The translations under genes were made by a program, and so were the position numbers. Of a stretch of 64,000 nucleotides of DNA, positions 49,203-60,500 are shown piece by piece. How positions within the stretch are numbered: position 1 is the stretch's first letter; the number at the start of each line of letters is the position of its first letter. The stretch is from Aptenodytes patagonicus. Its lineage: Eukaryota; Chordata; Aves; Sphenisciformes; Spheniscidae. Under the pieces are notes generated by a model. It was given only the letters and a program-made list of their open reading frames with translations. It was not told the origin of the DNA and did not search any database. The stretch covers positions 12,276,101 to 12,340,100 of the forward strand of contig NC_134950.1 in the NCBI RefSeq assembly GCF_965638725.1. The letters are read 5' to 3'.

Positions 49203-52200
49203 ATGAGTTGTGTTCTCTCTGGTCAACCATCTCTGAAGTCCTTCCAAACAAATGATACGGAGCGCTCACGCTGGCTTTAGCAGAATTTGCATCAGGCCAT
49301 CTGGGTGCACTTTCTTGATCAGTTTGAACTGATGGACTTCTGTGCTGCTGGTGAAATGGGTGGTCCCTTCTTTTTGCCTTCCTGGCAACGTGGTTCAGTG
49401 GCCTCCCTCTATCCCAGCATGGAGCTCATGTGGCTGTACAATGAACCAGCTCCTTTTTTTCCCCTAGATTAGTTCTCTAATTTGGATTATCACTTGAACA
49501 CGATTGCAACTGCTGGCCCGAGGCAGAGGATGGGATCATGCACACGAAGCAGGGGTAAGGACAGATCCACCTCATCAAGCAGTAATGGACATCCTTTGAA
49601 ACTTGATTACACTGTTTTTCATCATCTATGTCCCAAAACCCTGTAGTTCACGTATGATAAAGATTGTTGCTATCGATGCTCACAGCTTCAATAACTCCCC
49701 CATTATCTTTTTTTGTTCCTGGTAACACATATATAGCGTGAGTTGAAAAAACCATAAAATAGTCATAAAGGGAAGAAGAATATGTGGTTTTTCTGTAGTT
49801 TAATTATTTATAATAAACAAAATCATCAGCAGCAGCTGAAATAGTAAAAGCTAAAGCATTTCCACAAAATAATTAACCGGAAGGAATACTTCTTCGAGTC
49901 AGAACTGGACTTTTTAACAAAAGCAAAAGATTGAAATAAAAAACCAACCCTGCAAACCCCCTGTAATCCCTTTTGGTTAGGCTCTTCACAGGGAAAAAAG
50001 AAGTGTTACATGGTCTGACTGACTCATACTCTTAACCATGCATGCTGTTGGCGATTGTGGGAGGAGGGGAAGAAAGCCATGGAAAGAGCTTGGATACATT
50101 AGACCTCAGAGTAATGCATCTGACTATTAAGGACTAAGTGGCCCATCCCATTATTATTCTCTCTCTTTGCTGCCGATTTTTGTAGCACTTTGCTTTTTTG
50201 TTCCAGAAGCCAGTTTAAAAATAGAAACTGTCATGACTGGAATGGTTTTCTTCTTGTGTTGGAAAGTAACATCTGTAAGAATTATAAATGTGCCACTGAA
50301 GAATGATTCACAGGTATGTGTGTGTGAACGTTGCATATTCCAAAGCCAAAATAATCTCTAGAAAGTACAAAATAATTGTAGCCATTGCCCAAAATCTGTT
50401 ATACAGGGACCACCTATAGTGTTGGTATTGTTTTATCCTTACTCAGCATTCTTAGAGCCATTTTGAATCACCCTTTCTTGTTCCTGCCATGTTATGTTGC
50501 CAGGTTTAATACTCCATTTCTATCAAGATTATTGTCTCGGCAACTGGCATAATATAGTAAGTTTTTACCTTTTCCTCATTCAGATTTTGTGTATCGGAAT
50601 AACATTCAGTTTTTATATAATGGAATAACATTTGGCCATAAGGCCAAATTATCAGCTGTTGTCATATTGTTGAGCTCAGTGGAATTACAGAAACTGATTT
50701 AAACCAGTTGAGTCCCTGACAAATGGGGGAAGTTTCTACAGAATTAGCATTATTTCTGTTTAATGACACAGAATCAAGCAGAGGTGTCTAAATCTAAATG
50801 TTTTTCTTCAACTCCCAAGAGAAAATGATAAGAGCAAGCATTTGATGAACAACAGTAATTTGTATCAAATTTCTGTTCGAATAATACTGTGGCATGCGCT
50901 GCATGGTCTGCAAACAGTGCATGTTCCGTTCATTTCAGGTGGAAGCTACCTGTGGGTGATTTCACCTTAGACAGTGGGAGTTTAGCCATTGACTGAATAG
51001 AGGGATAGGATTTACAGCTCGTATTTGAAATGAAGTCCGAGAGGACATTATGTCTCTGATCACAGTGACTTAAACATTATAGTGACAGGTGCCAAGCATT
51101 ACTTAAATGGGACATAAATATTTGCCTAAGAGAAGCTGATTTTCTTACCTGTGGTAGTTCTGAGCTTTCAGTGCTCGTGCTGTCTGACGGAAACATCACA
51201 GCTTTCAACAGATTCCTTGGTCTTCTGATAAATCTCCTACTACAAGCCCTCCTTCTCCTCTTGGGTTCTTCAGCCTGTCGTCCATCACTGACCTCCATCC
51301 TGGTCGTCACTCCAGTCACTATCAAATCTTAGCAGCTTTTTTAAAAGAAGGAATCAAAAATATATGTGTATTATACCTGTATAAATTAATCAGATTTGAA
51401 AGCATTTTCTTTTGTAGCTGCCATATTGTTCTGTGCTCTTCTTTCACCATTATACTTAATATAACTCTACTTTTAAAAAATATATTGCGTGTAGTGCATC
51501 TTTTTGTAAAATCCAAGATGCACATTGTGAGCTATCTGACAGTTGTAACAGTCAGTGGAATAGGGAAATTACAGATCCTGGCCTAGATAAAAGTGTTAAC
51601 CAATAACACGTAGAGAATGTTCTTGGGTTGGACTAGGGGGATTAAACAACATGAGCTGATTATGCTAATTTGCTTCATCTCTTAATGTCTTTGGGTTGCT
51701 TCATTGAAGTTGAAAGAAAAATTCCCAGTGATTTATGTGGAGAGATATTTCACCCTTCATTTCCCAGAAAGATGTCTGCTTTATACGGTAAGTATGGCAA
51801 GTAGCTGCACATGATAAGTATGAATTTGTTCTCTTTTCAGCCAAACGCTTTGTGTGCGAGAATTCAGAATACAACAGTAAATGTTGTGTTACACAGAGCT
51901 GGTTTTGCCTCTAACCAACTACTACTACAAAGTTTAATACACTGTTACTTTCTAGCACCAAATACCTGGCAGTTTTTCACTAATATGTTAGAGAATCAAA
52001 GTGAGTCATTTGCTCCCCTTGCCTCTGCACAGTTTCTCATTCAGGCTGTTTTCAAACTCATCTAGTTTTCACATTATTTAAGCAATTAGCCATATAAAAC
52101 CCCTTGTTCTCACTTCTCTGTCTCTGAAAAGTAATATTGCACCAGGTAAGCCCATTAAGTTCCTATTCTGGGACACATTATCACCTCTGCTGCTGCGTAT

Positions 52201-52446
52201 GCAGGGAGGTGGTTGGAGCAAGGACCGATTTGCTGTTTCCTAAATGTCCCCCACTTCCATGTGTGCTTAGACATCATTAGAGGTGATAAATAACGTAATG
52301 AAATAAGCTGAACTGTAACCAGGAAGAGAAAGAAAACCTCCTTCCTTAGCTATTAGCTGCTTTTTACCATCCTCTTTAATCTTCACTTATGTGAAGCGGG
52401 AAGATTAGCTTAAGCAAGCAGTTACAGCAAGCTGTGGGAGGCAGCA
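49203..52446. other. Intergenic stretch between the solo LTR and the CR1 copy
   Basis: About 3.2 kb of AT-rich sequence. Apart from the exon-like segment at 51,149–51,327 on the minus strand, I see no coding region, repeat or RNA gene. Confidence 0.55.
51149..51327 (-). CDS. Unassigned exon-like segment with a strong donor site
   Basis: On the minus strand a frame is open across 51,327–51,149 and ends exactly at CAG|GTAAGA, a near-consensus donor, with phase 0. A moderate acceptor (pyrimidine-rich, then GCTGCTAAG) lies at 51,328. The segment includes an ATG at 51,298 in a good context (CCAGGATGG), which would give 50 residues starting MEVSDGRQAEEPKRRRR, then an Arg-rich stretch and a Ser/Thr/Glu-rich end. 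I recognise no family. It could be an exon of an undescribed gene, a noncoding RNA exon or chance. I did not find a partner exon. Confidence 0.25.
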
Positions 52447-52527
52447 GATTTTTAGGATTCATTTATCTCATAGGAGATGAGATGATTTTAGAATCCTAAA
52501 TGAATTTTAGGATTCATTTATCTCATA
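52447..52527. repeat. Direct and inverted repeats at the 5' edge of the CR1 insertion
   Basis: A 21-base segment beginning TTAGGATTCATT occurs at 52,452–52,472 and again, identical, at 52,507–52,527. Between them lies an imperfect inverted copy whose arm GAATCCTAAA (52,491–52,500) pairs perfectly with TTTAGGATTC (52,506–52,515) around a five-base loop. The order is copy, inverted copy, copy, then the LINE. Confidence 0.75.
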
Positions 52528-52529
52528 AT

Positions 52530-54437
52530 AATTCCTGGCTGAACGGGGAGCTCTTGCTGGGACTCAGGAAAAAAAGGAGAGTTTACCGCTTGTGGAAGAA
52601 GGGGCAGGCGACTCAAGAAGAGTACAGGGATCTCGTTAGGTCGTGCAGAGAGGAAATGAGAAAGGCAAAAGCCCAGCTAGAACGCAATCTGGCCGCTGTC
52701 GTTAAAGACAACAAAAAAAGTTTTTACAAATATATTAATGACAAGAAGAGAGCCAAGGAGAATCTCCATCCTTTATTGGATGCAAGGGGGAACATTGTCA
52801 CTGAGGATGAGGAAAAGGCGGAGGTACTCAATGCCTTCTTTGCCTCAGTCTTTAACAGGCAGACCAGTTATCCTCAGGGTACTCGGCCCCCCGAGCTGGA
52901 AGACGGGGACGGCGAGCAGGATGAACCCCCCGTAATCCAGGAGGAAGCAGTCAATGACCTGCTATGCCACCTGGACACTCACAAGTCTATGGGGCCGGAT
53001 GGGATCCACCCGAGAGTGCTGAGGGAGCTGGCGGAGGTGCTCGCCAAGCCACTCTCCATCATTTATCAGCAGTCCTGGTTAACGGGGGAGGTTCCGGAAG
53101 ACTGGAGGCTTGCCAATGTGACGCCCATCCACAAGAAGGGCCGGAAGGAGGATCCGGGGAACTACAGGCCTGTCAGCCTGACCTCGGTGCCGGGGAAGAT
53201 GATGGAGCGGCTCATCTTGAGGGCGCTCACAAGGCATGAGCGGGACAACCAGGGGATCCGGCCCAGCCAGCACGGGTTCATGAGAGGCAGGTCCTGCTTG
53301 ACCAACCTGATCTCCTTCTATGACCAGGTGACCCGCCTAGTGGATGAGGGAAAGGCTGTGGATGTGGTCTACCTGGACTTCAGCAAGGCCTTTGACACTG
53401 TCTCCCACAGCATTCTCCTAGAGAAGCTGGCGGCTCACGGCTTAGACAGGTGGACTCTGCGCTGGGTCAAAAACTGGCTGGACGGCCGGGCCCAGAGAGT
53501 TGTGGTGAATGGAGTTACATCCAGTTGGCGGCCGGTCACGAGCGGTGTTCCCCAGGGCTCAGTACTGGGGCCGGTCTTGTTTAATATCTTTATTGATGAT
53601 CTGGATGAGGGGATTGAGTGCACCCTCAGTAAGTTTGCAGACGACACCAAGTTGGGCGGGAGTGTTGATCTGCTCGAGGGTAGGAAGGCTCTGCAGAGGG
53701 ACCTGGACAGGCTGGATGGATGGGCCCAGGCCAACTGTATGAGGTTCAACAAGGCCAAGTGCCGGGTCCTGCACTTGGGTCACAACAACCCCATGCAGCG
53801 CTACAGGCTTGGGGAAGAGGGGCTGGAAAGCTGCCTGGCGGAAAAGGACCTGGGGGTGTTGGTCGACAGCCGGCTGAACATGAGCCGGCAGTGTGCCCAG
53901 GCGGCCAAGAAGGCCAATGGCATCCTGGCCTGTATCAGAAATAGTGTGGCCAGTAGGAGTAGGGAAGTGATCGTGCCCCTGTACTCGGCCCTGGTGAGGC
54001 CGCACCTCGAATACTGTGTTCAGTTTTGGGCCCCTCACTACAAGAAGGACGTTGAGGTGCTGGAGCGTGTCCAGAGAAGGGCAACGAGGCTGGTGAGGGG
54101 TCTGGAGCACAAGTCTTATGAGGAGCGGCTGAGGGAACTGGGACTGTTCAGCCTGGAGAAAAGGAGGCTGAGGGGAGACCTCATCGCTCTCTACAACTAC
54201 CTGAAAGGAAGTTGTAGCGAGGTGGGTGTTGGTCTTTTCTCCGAAGTAACAAGCGATAGGACGAGAGGAAATGGCCTCAAGTTGCGGCAGGGGAGGTTTA
54301 GATTGGATGTAAGGAAAAATTTCTTTACTGAAAGAGTGGTGAAACATTGGAACAGGCTGCCCAGGGAAGTGGTGGAGTCCCCATCCCTGGAGGTATTTAA
54401 AAGACGTGTAGATGAGGCGCTTAGGGACATGGTTTAG
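52530..54437 (+). CDS. CR1 ORF2 C-terminal part: reverse transcriptase and tail (LINE-encoded)
   Basis: The frame is open from the LINE edge ([17 protein letters not shown]) to the stop at 54,435–54,437, about 635 residues, against roughly 1,000 for a full CR1 ORF2. Reverse transcriptase motifs appear in order: [33 protein letters not shown] and the catalytic FADD (53,634–53,645). The C-terminal region common to CR1 follows ([32 protein letters not shown]). The upstream methionine at 52,500 belongs to flanking DNA, not to the element. There is no internal stop or frameshift, but the apurinic endonuclease domain is absent. No host function is implied. Confidence 0.9.
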   Translation, partial: NSWLNGELLLGLRKKRRVYRLWKKGQATQEEYRDLVRSCREEMRKAKAQLERNLAAVVKDNKKSFYKYINDKKRAKENLHPLLDARGNIVTEDEEKAEVLNAFFASVFNRQTSYPQGTRPPELEDGDGEQDEPPVIQEEAVNDLLCHLDTHKSMGPDGIHPRVLRELAEVLAKPLSIIYQQSWLTGEVPEDWRLANVTPIHKKGRKEDPGNYRPVSLTSVPGKMMERLILRALTRHERDNQGIRPSQHGFMRGRSCLTNLISFYDQVTRLVDEGKAVDVVYLDFSKAFDTVSHSILLEKLAAHGLDRWTLRWVKNWLDGRAQRVVVNGVTSSWRPVTSGVPQGSVLGPVLFNIFIDDLDEGIECTLSKFADDTKLGGSVDLLEGRKALQRDLDRLDGWAQANCMRFNKAKCRVLHLGHNNPMQRYRLGEEGLESCLAEKDLGVLVDSRLNMSRQCAQAAKKANGILACIRNSVASRSREVIVPLYSALVRPHLEYCVQFWAPHYKKDVEVLERVQRRATRLVRGLEHKSYEERLRELGLFSLEKRRLRGDLIALYNYLKGSCSEVGVGLFSEVTSDRTRGNGLKLRQGRFRLDVRKNFFTERVVKHWNRLPREVVESPSLEVFKRRVDEALRDMV

Positions 54438-54529
54438 TGGGCCTGGTGGTGTTGGGTTGACGGTTGGACTCGATGATCTTAGAGGTCTTTTCCAACCTCA
54501 ATGATTCTATGATTCTATGATTCTATGAT
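52530..54529 (+). mobile_element. CR1 LINE copy with an uninterrupted reverse transcriptase frame
   Basis: About 2 kb of CR1 covers the second half of ORF2 and the 3' UTR, ending in an ATTCTATG-type tandem tail (54,503–54,528). ORF1 and the endonuclease half of ORF2 are missing, so it is 5'-truncated and could not move on its own. The pentamer ATAAT occurs on both sides (52,525–52,529 and 54,528–54,532) and may be a short target-site duplication, although this can also arise by chance in AT-rich DNA. The open frame points to a fairly recent insertion. Confidence 0.95.
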
Positions 54530-54532
54530 AAT

Positions 54533-57500
54533 GGACTATTGAAAGTGATCGCTGGGCCTCTCCTAATCATTTTAAGAAGACACACTCCCATAGCTGAGTG
54601 GAAGGCATAAAATCCTGGTCCCTTGAAGTAATGAGAATTTTGCAAGTGAATTCACTGGGGCAGGATTTTGTGTCGATGTCTCCTTCCATTCCTACCACTC
54701 ACGTTGTCTGCTGGAGCCAGTTCCAGGCTGGCACGTATTTCTTGGCAAGGTGGTTCTCCTGGGGGAGGATGAGAGGGTTGCAGCTGCAGCTTTGATACTT
54801 CCCGGTGTGGTTTCCACGTCACTTGACGGATGTGAGCCTTCGGAGCCCTCTCCCCTTCTCCAGCCCAGGGTAATGGCTGCACACAGATCTGAATAATGCC
54901 TCTTACCTATTGTCTTTGTTAACTCATCAGGTGTTGCAAAAACTGTGATGGCTGTGGATTGTTGACATGAGAGAAAACCAAACTCCTGCTGAGGCTTTAC
55001 TTGCTTTTTAAATAAAACAAAGGCAGAGGAATATGCACAGAGGCTCTCAAGTGGCGGGGCTCTGAGGCTGCAAGCTGATGTCTCCAGCTGCTAATGGATG
55101 CAGGTATAGGCACAGCGCGCTGCAGCTGCACAGACTCTTTGGGCTGGGGATACAAAAGCATCTGAGAGGTGTGTCATTAGCTGTGTCTACACTGGCCTGT
55201 TAGAGGGCTTCTGAAGAGTGGAGTGACCTGTCTGCACTGGTCACCTTTAGATATGCCCGACACAAGCTTCTGCATCTTTTTAGTCCTGGCCCAGCCCCTT
55301 CTTTGTCTACTACTGCAGGCTTGGATTGGGGTCTGAAAGACCTCAGGCTGTAATCCTCCCTGCTCCTGGTTCTCCACTGCCCATCCAGGATCAGACCAGA
55401 AGTAATTGTATGCAACAGCCTCAGGCTCCCGAGATGACTGAACGGAGTAGGTTGGTCTTTCTCCATTGCAACATATGGTTAACCTTAACTTACTGTGGAT
55501 AAAATTATTGCCGAGTATCACCTGGCAGCTTCACCTGTGCCACAGATATTATCCTCTCTAATGTAACATGTTCAAGTTCCTCTGTTGCCTTCCCAGAAAC
55601 AAGCAGAAAACCACTTTAAGTAGAAAGAATAAATTAACATAAAATCCCACATTTTCAGATTGCTTTTAAACCGTTTCAGCTGCTAATACGGTATCACTGA
55701 CTTGGACACTGGAGCTTCATGACAGATAATAGAAGAAGAGATTTCGAGTGAACTAATTCAGTATGGGATATTTCTGTCAGTAAGCAATCAGGAGCACATT
55801 CTACCAATTTAGAATCTGTAAAACTGAATGTCCACAGCAAAGGCTGAGAAAACTGCTTTCTTCTTTCCCCACAGGGGTGTCCTAAAAACAAATAGGAACT
55901 AAGGTAAAACTTAACAGCCTCATTTTCACATATAACCAAAATTCCTCTTCTGGGTTTGAATTCAGCTGAGGTGCTAATGAATCCCTCTGTAACATGAAAA
56001 ACTAAGTCTGAACAACTGCATTTTAATGGGATCTTTCTGATTCTGATGAGAGTCCCCAAAAAAATTTGTCAGTGACGGTCCAACGTTAGAATATATTCCA
56101 GGGCAAGAAAATTTAGTGAACAGCATGTTTGAATCCACCACACAGTACAAAAAATAAGCCCCTGAGTTTCATAACAGTTAATCAAATGTGCATAATGGTA
56201 TACTATTTCTTTCAGCCCAGTAGGCACAGTAAAGTGATTATCTCAAAATTAAGAGTGTTTGAAGACAGTTAATGGTAAAGATGCCATGAACCTTCACAGG
56301 AAAAATATTGACAGTAGGTTTCACTCCCCCTCACCATCTTCCCTCCTCCAGACCTAGCAAAAATAACATGAAATGTCAAGCACAACATCAAAATAATTCA
56401 AGGGTGATTTGCTGTTCCTAAAATATTTGTAGCCACGTAAAACATCGATTCATATATTATTGCCCACACAGGTGTCTGGCTGACCATGCATGCAAGCCAA
56501 AAGATATTTCTAAATCTAGCTGTTTCTCTTGATGCTGCAGGCCAGAAGCCTGAGTGGAGGGGGTCATCAGGGAAAGGCCCTGGTGCGCTAGTGGAGTTTC
56601 TTCTTTAAGATTCAATACTGAGACTTGAGCTGTGAGAATGAAAAGACGCAAGAGAATTGGGGTAGTTAGTGAATGTAGGAAGAAGGGAAAAAGGAAGCTA
56701 ATGGGGCATCCTGCAGGGCTGTGAAGCTGAGAATGAGAAATTTTGTATTAATGAAGATGATGGTGAAAAGGAAGTGCTCCAAAAAAGGAATAAACAAATG
56801 ACACCCAGCTTAGAAAGTGTGGGTGGCAGGAAGAGCAGTGACACCATTAGTCACAGATAAAAGAAATGAGGGGACAGGTATGTTCAGAAGGATGCTGAGT
56901 TCAATCACTACTGCACTGCGTCTATGCAGTTGCATAAAGCCAGTCAGTGAAAGAATCTTATTATACGTCAAGGAGAGAAAATTGTCTTCATTCATGGACT
57001 TCGGAGGCTTTAAAAAAAAAGTTTCCCTATCATTTACACATGCACAATAGAGTTACATAGCAGGAACAGATGAAACTGTTATCCCAGTGATTTTCTATGG
57101 TTTCTATGATTTTCATTTTCTATGACCTTATCTGGTCAAAGAAAAGCAAGTATCAGTAAAATATTATATTAATACATTTTTGCTGCTAGATGACACTGAA
57201 TGAAACAGCTCAGCTGAAAAGAGCTGTATGTGGATGAGGACTTGGACATGGATATGAATATGGGAAATGGATATGAACCTTTATGTTTCAGGAGATGAGA
57301 AAACCATTAATGGCCCATGGTTAAGAAGACATTTATCCCTTTCATGTTGTTGCCTAGTATCTTTCTTACTGATGACAATCAGACACTGGACAAGATAATC
57401 AAGCGTCTAACTTGGTATAGCCTAATTTGGTATGATGGATGTAGAAACAAGTTTTTAAATTCATGTAACTGATTTTTCATTTAAATGTCTCTTATTTTTG

Positions 57501-60500
57501 CAAGTTTACCAAGTAATGCAGACTTTCAAGTTTGCTATTTTGAATGATTGCATGAAGAGCTAGGTGGTTTAGTTGTCAAACGTAGCTTTAGTCTGAAACT
57601 AAAGAGGAACACAGAGACCAGCCAGTTTGGAAATGAAATTTTACAGATGGTTCATTGTATCTGAGCTTGTGATTCTTTAGCTGTACTGAAATGCCAATAT
57701 AAGTATGCAGAAGCATTTGCTCCCTGTAAAACAATGTAGATTTCTCCAACATCTGCGGAGGAAATGATCTTCAGAGCTTTGTGGTCTACAAATCACCATC
57801 ACGTGACTATACAAAAATAACCCAGAGGAAAATCTCTATTAAGAGTTAAGAGCACATGTTCTTTCGCTCCAAAATCTCCCTCATTTTTATCATATGCATA
57901 ACAAATGTAAGATAAGGAAGAGATTTTTTTAAAAGTAAATGGAGAGAAGAGGGGAATTCACAAACTTTCTTTCAGCAGAAGGCCCAGCTGTGAGTGTTAC
58001 TGTATGGCATGTTGTACCCATTTATTTCTGTTGTCTGTAAATAAGTATTTTCTTTGGAGAGGGCTGACAGCTTTTAACATTGTGATTTTCCTGTACTGAA
58101 GAACACTTACAGAAGCTGCTCCTTCTTTGCCTGTATCTGTCCCAAGCTCATATGGGATTGATTTTGTATATTCAACAATGCAAACCATAACAAGCCTAAA
58201 AATGAATGAAATTATTAAAATGCATTCCTCTGTGTCACCCTTTCTCCCAAAGCTCTGCTTTTTCTTGCTGGGCTCTGCTTGCAAGACCTAGCCTTAATGG
58301 CCTCCGGAAGGAGCTGCGCTTTAACCTTGCCACAGTTTTGAGGAAAGCCCTACTGAGTTTAGCTGGATGGCTGCCTGGAGATGGGCTTTAGATCTAAATT
58401 TGTTACAGGATTCTGAGTAACCAGCTGAGAGGGGGTATTTCAGCAAAGGGGTTGAGTTCACATTGCTAATGAGACCACATTTAGCGTGCACAGAGAACTT
58501 CTGCATGGCTGGAACAAATCTGGCCCTCTCTAAGGATGGTAGAAAAGACTTTATGTTACTTGATCATTGTCGTAGGAAGTATTTTAATTTGGTAAATATA
58601 TAAATAGATAAAAGAAAATGTGCATAGTGCATCAATATTCATTACTAACCTAAATAGTTTATATTGATACCTAGTTTCAAGCATGCTTAAATAAATGGGA
58701 ATATTTTGAAGTCTACCCAAAACATGATACAGTATGTTTGTTTTTAACGTCTCTGTTACTGTGGAGAGGTGGTGGCCTCTAGCGGACTCTGTACAGGACT
58801 ATGGCAAAGCTGAGACTTCAGGGTAGATGCAATTGCTACTGTCAGTTTTTAAAAACCTACTGCACACTGGGGAGCTGCTTTCTTAATTTTAAACTCGGTT
58901 GGAGATGCTGTGTAGACAAAGCTTTAGGTGCCTTGGACTTTTTTTACTGAATTTTTTAAAAGCCATTTTTAGAAGGCTTTAAAGCCAATTCAGGCTGCTT
59001 GGAACGTGACCTACAGTGGGACTTCAATGGCTTTAAAAGCAGGATTAGCTGAAATACTTTCAAACCTGGCCTGAATTTTTCATATTATGGTAGATTTTCC
59101 AAGTAAGGTATGTCTAACAGTTCTTCCGATCCTGTATGGGAGTCCCCTATGTTTGACCATGCGATGGGACGTGTGACCGCGCGCCCATGGCAGGGCTGTC
59201 CACCTGTCCACTGGGTGCGAGTCCGGGCTGTAGGCCTGCACGTCAGATCACGACAAGGCAAGCCTGCATCATTAATCATGATGCAAATCTACAGCTGAGG
59301 GCTTTGGCTTCTGGAAGGGCTCCCTGGCATCAGGCACTGCCGGGTAATGACCCACAGCTGCAGAGCAGGGCGGCTCACCTGTCCCTACACAGAAGCTGCA
59401 GCTGGTGAAGAGATCTAAGACGCAGCTGGCAAACAGATCACAGCACCTAGTGTGTGGGATCAGAAAGCAGGAGAGAGTCGATGAGGCTGTACAGCAAACA
59501 CCTGACCTAGAAGCGCTACAGCAGAGGATGATGAAGCGGGAATCAAATGAGTAAATCTCACATGCAGTGCATGAGAGTGGGCAGGTCTTAAATCGGTGAT
59601 TCACTGATAGTGTTTTCACTGCTTGTAAAATAAAGTGGAAGCACCTCCTTTTAGTGAGAATTAATTCACTGACGTTTATCTATCTCTTTAAAAGCATAAA
59701 GTGCTATATAAATGTGTTATCAGAAGGGCAAGAGGAAAAAGTACCTGTGAATCCTGGGTTGCTGTATATTCTTGTCACTAGCATTTCATAATGGTTTCTG
59801 TATCAAGGTTATTGACAGGACAGTCAACGCCAGACTTCTCTGGCACAAAGCTCTGAGTCAGGGCCTCATTCCCTCACAACACAAGTGCTGCAGCAATCAT
59901 ACTTCTGCAGATATTTTGAACCAGTAAGACAAATAAAACAATAGTGCTTGTAATTTAATCCTTACAGATGATTATGTATTACAACCTCATGAAAATCTAT
60001 ATTCTCCCGTACTTCTACCCACAAAATTTTACCTACTCGGTATTAATTCCATACTTCTATATGATTGGATCCTTATAGAATATCTTTCTATATACTGAGC
60101 CAAGTTTTTTTCTTTCATTTTATGATTATAAAGGAATCCTACACAGGCTGTAATTTTTCTTTGGTTGTTAAATCTGCTATTGAGCAGTTCCCTTCCTGAT
60201 GATTTGCTGAGAATGGGATGGAAAAAAGAGAAGCTTCAGTCAGATCTTCCAAGACAAGAGAGAACACGCCCAGAGGTAAAGTGCATACACAAGTAGAATT
60301 CAAAACCAGTTCTGTAACATATTTTATACATAATTTCATATTTTATATGAGAATATGCAAATTTCTAGATGATCCTGGCTGATTGTGTTACAGCTGCATA
60401 GAGCTCTCTTAAGAGCTCATGAAGATTTGATTTTTTCTCAATTAGATTCTTGGCCCTTCAATTTTCTTTTACAATAAGATGCTTTTATTGCACAATAGCA

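Noticed and set aside
53559-54347. A 262-codon minus-strand frame inside the CR1 copy
   Set aside because: It is the antisense shadow of the reverse transcriptase frame; a similar shadow occurs in the copy at 31 kb.
57080-57125. TTTCTATG repeats resembling a CR1 tail
   Set aside because: Only the short pyrimidine-rich motif recurs; there is no adjoining CR1 tail sequence such as the TTCCAACCT block.
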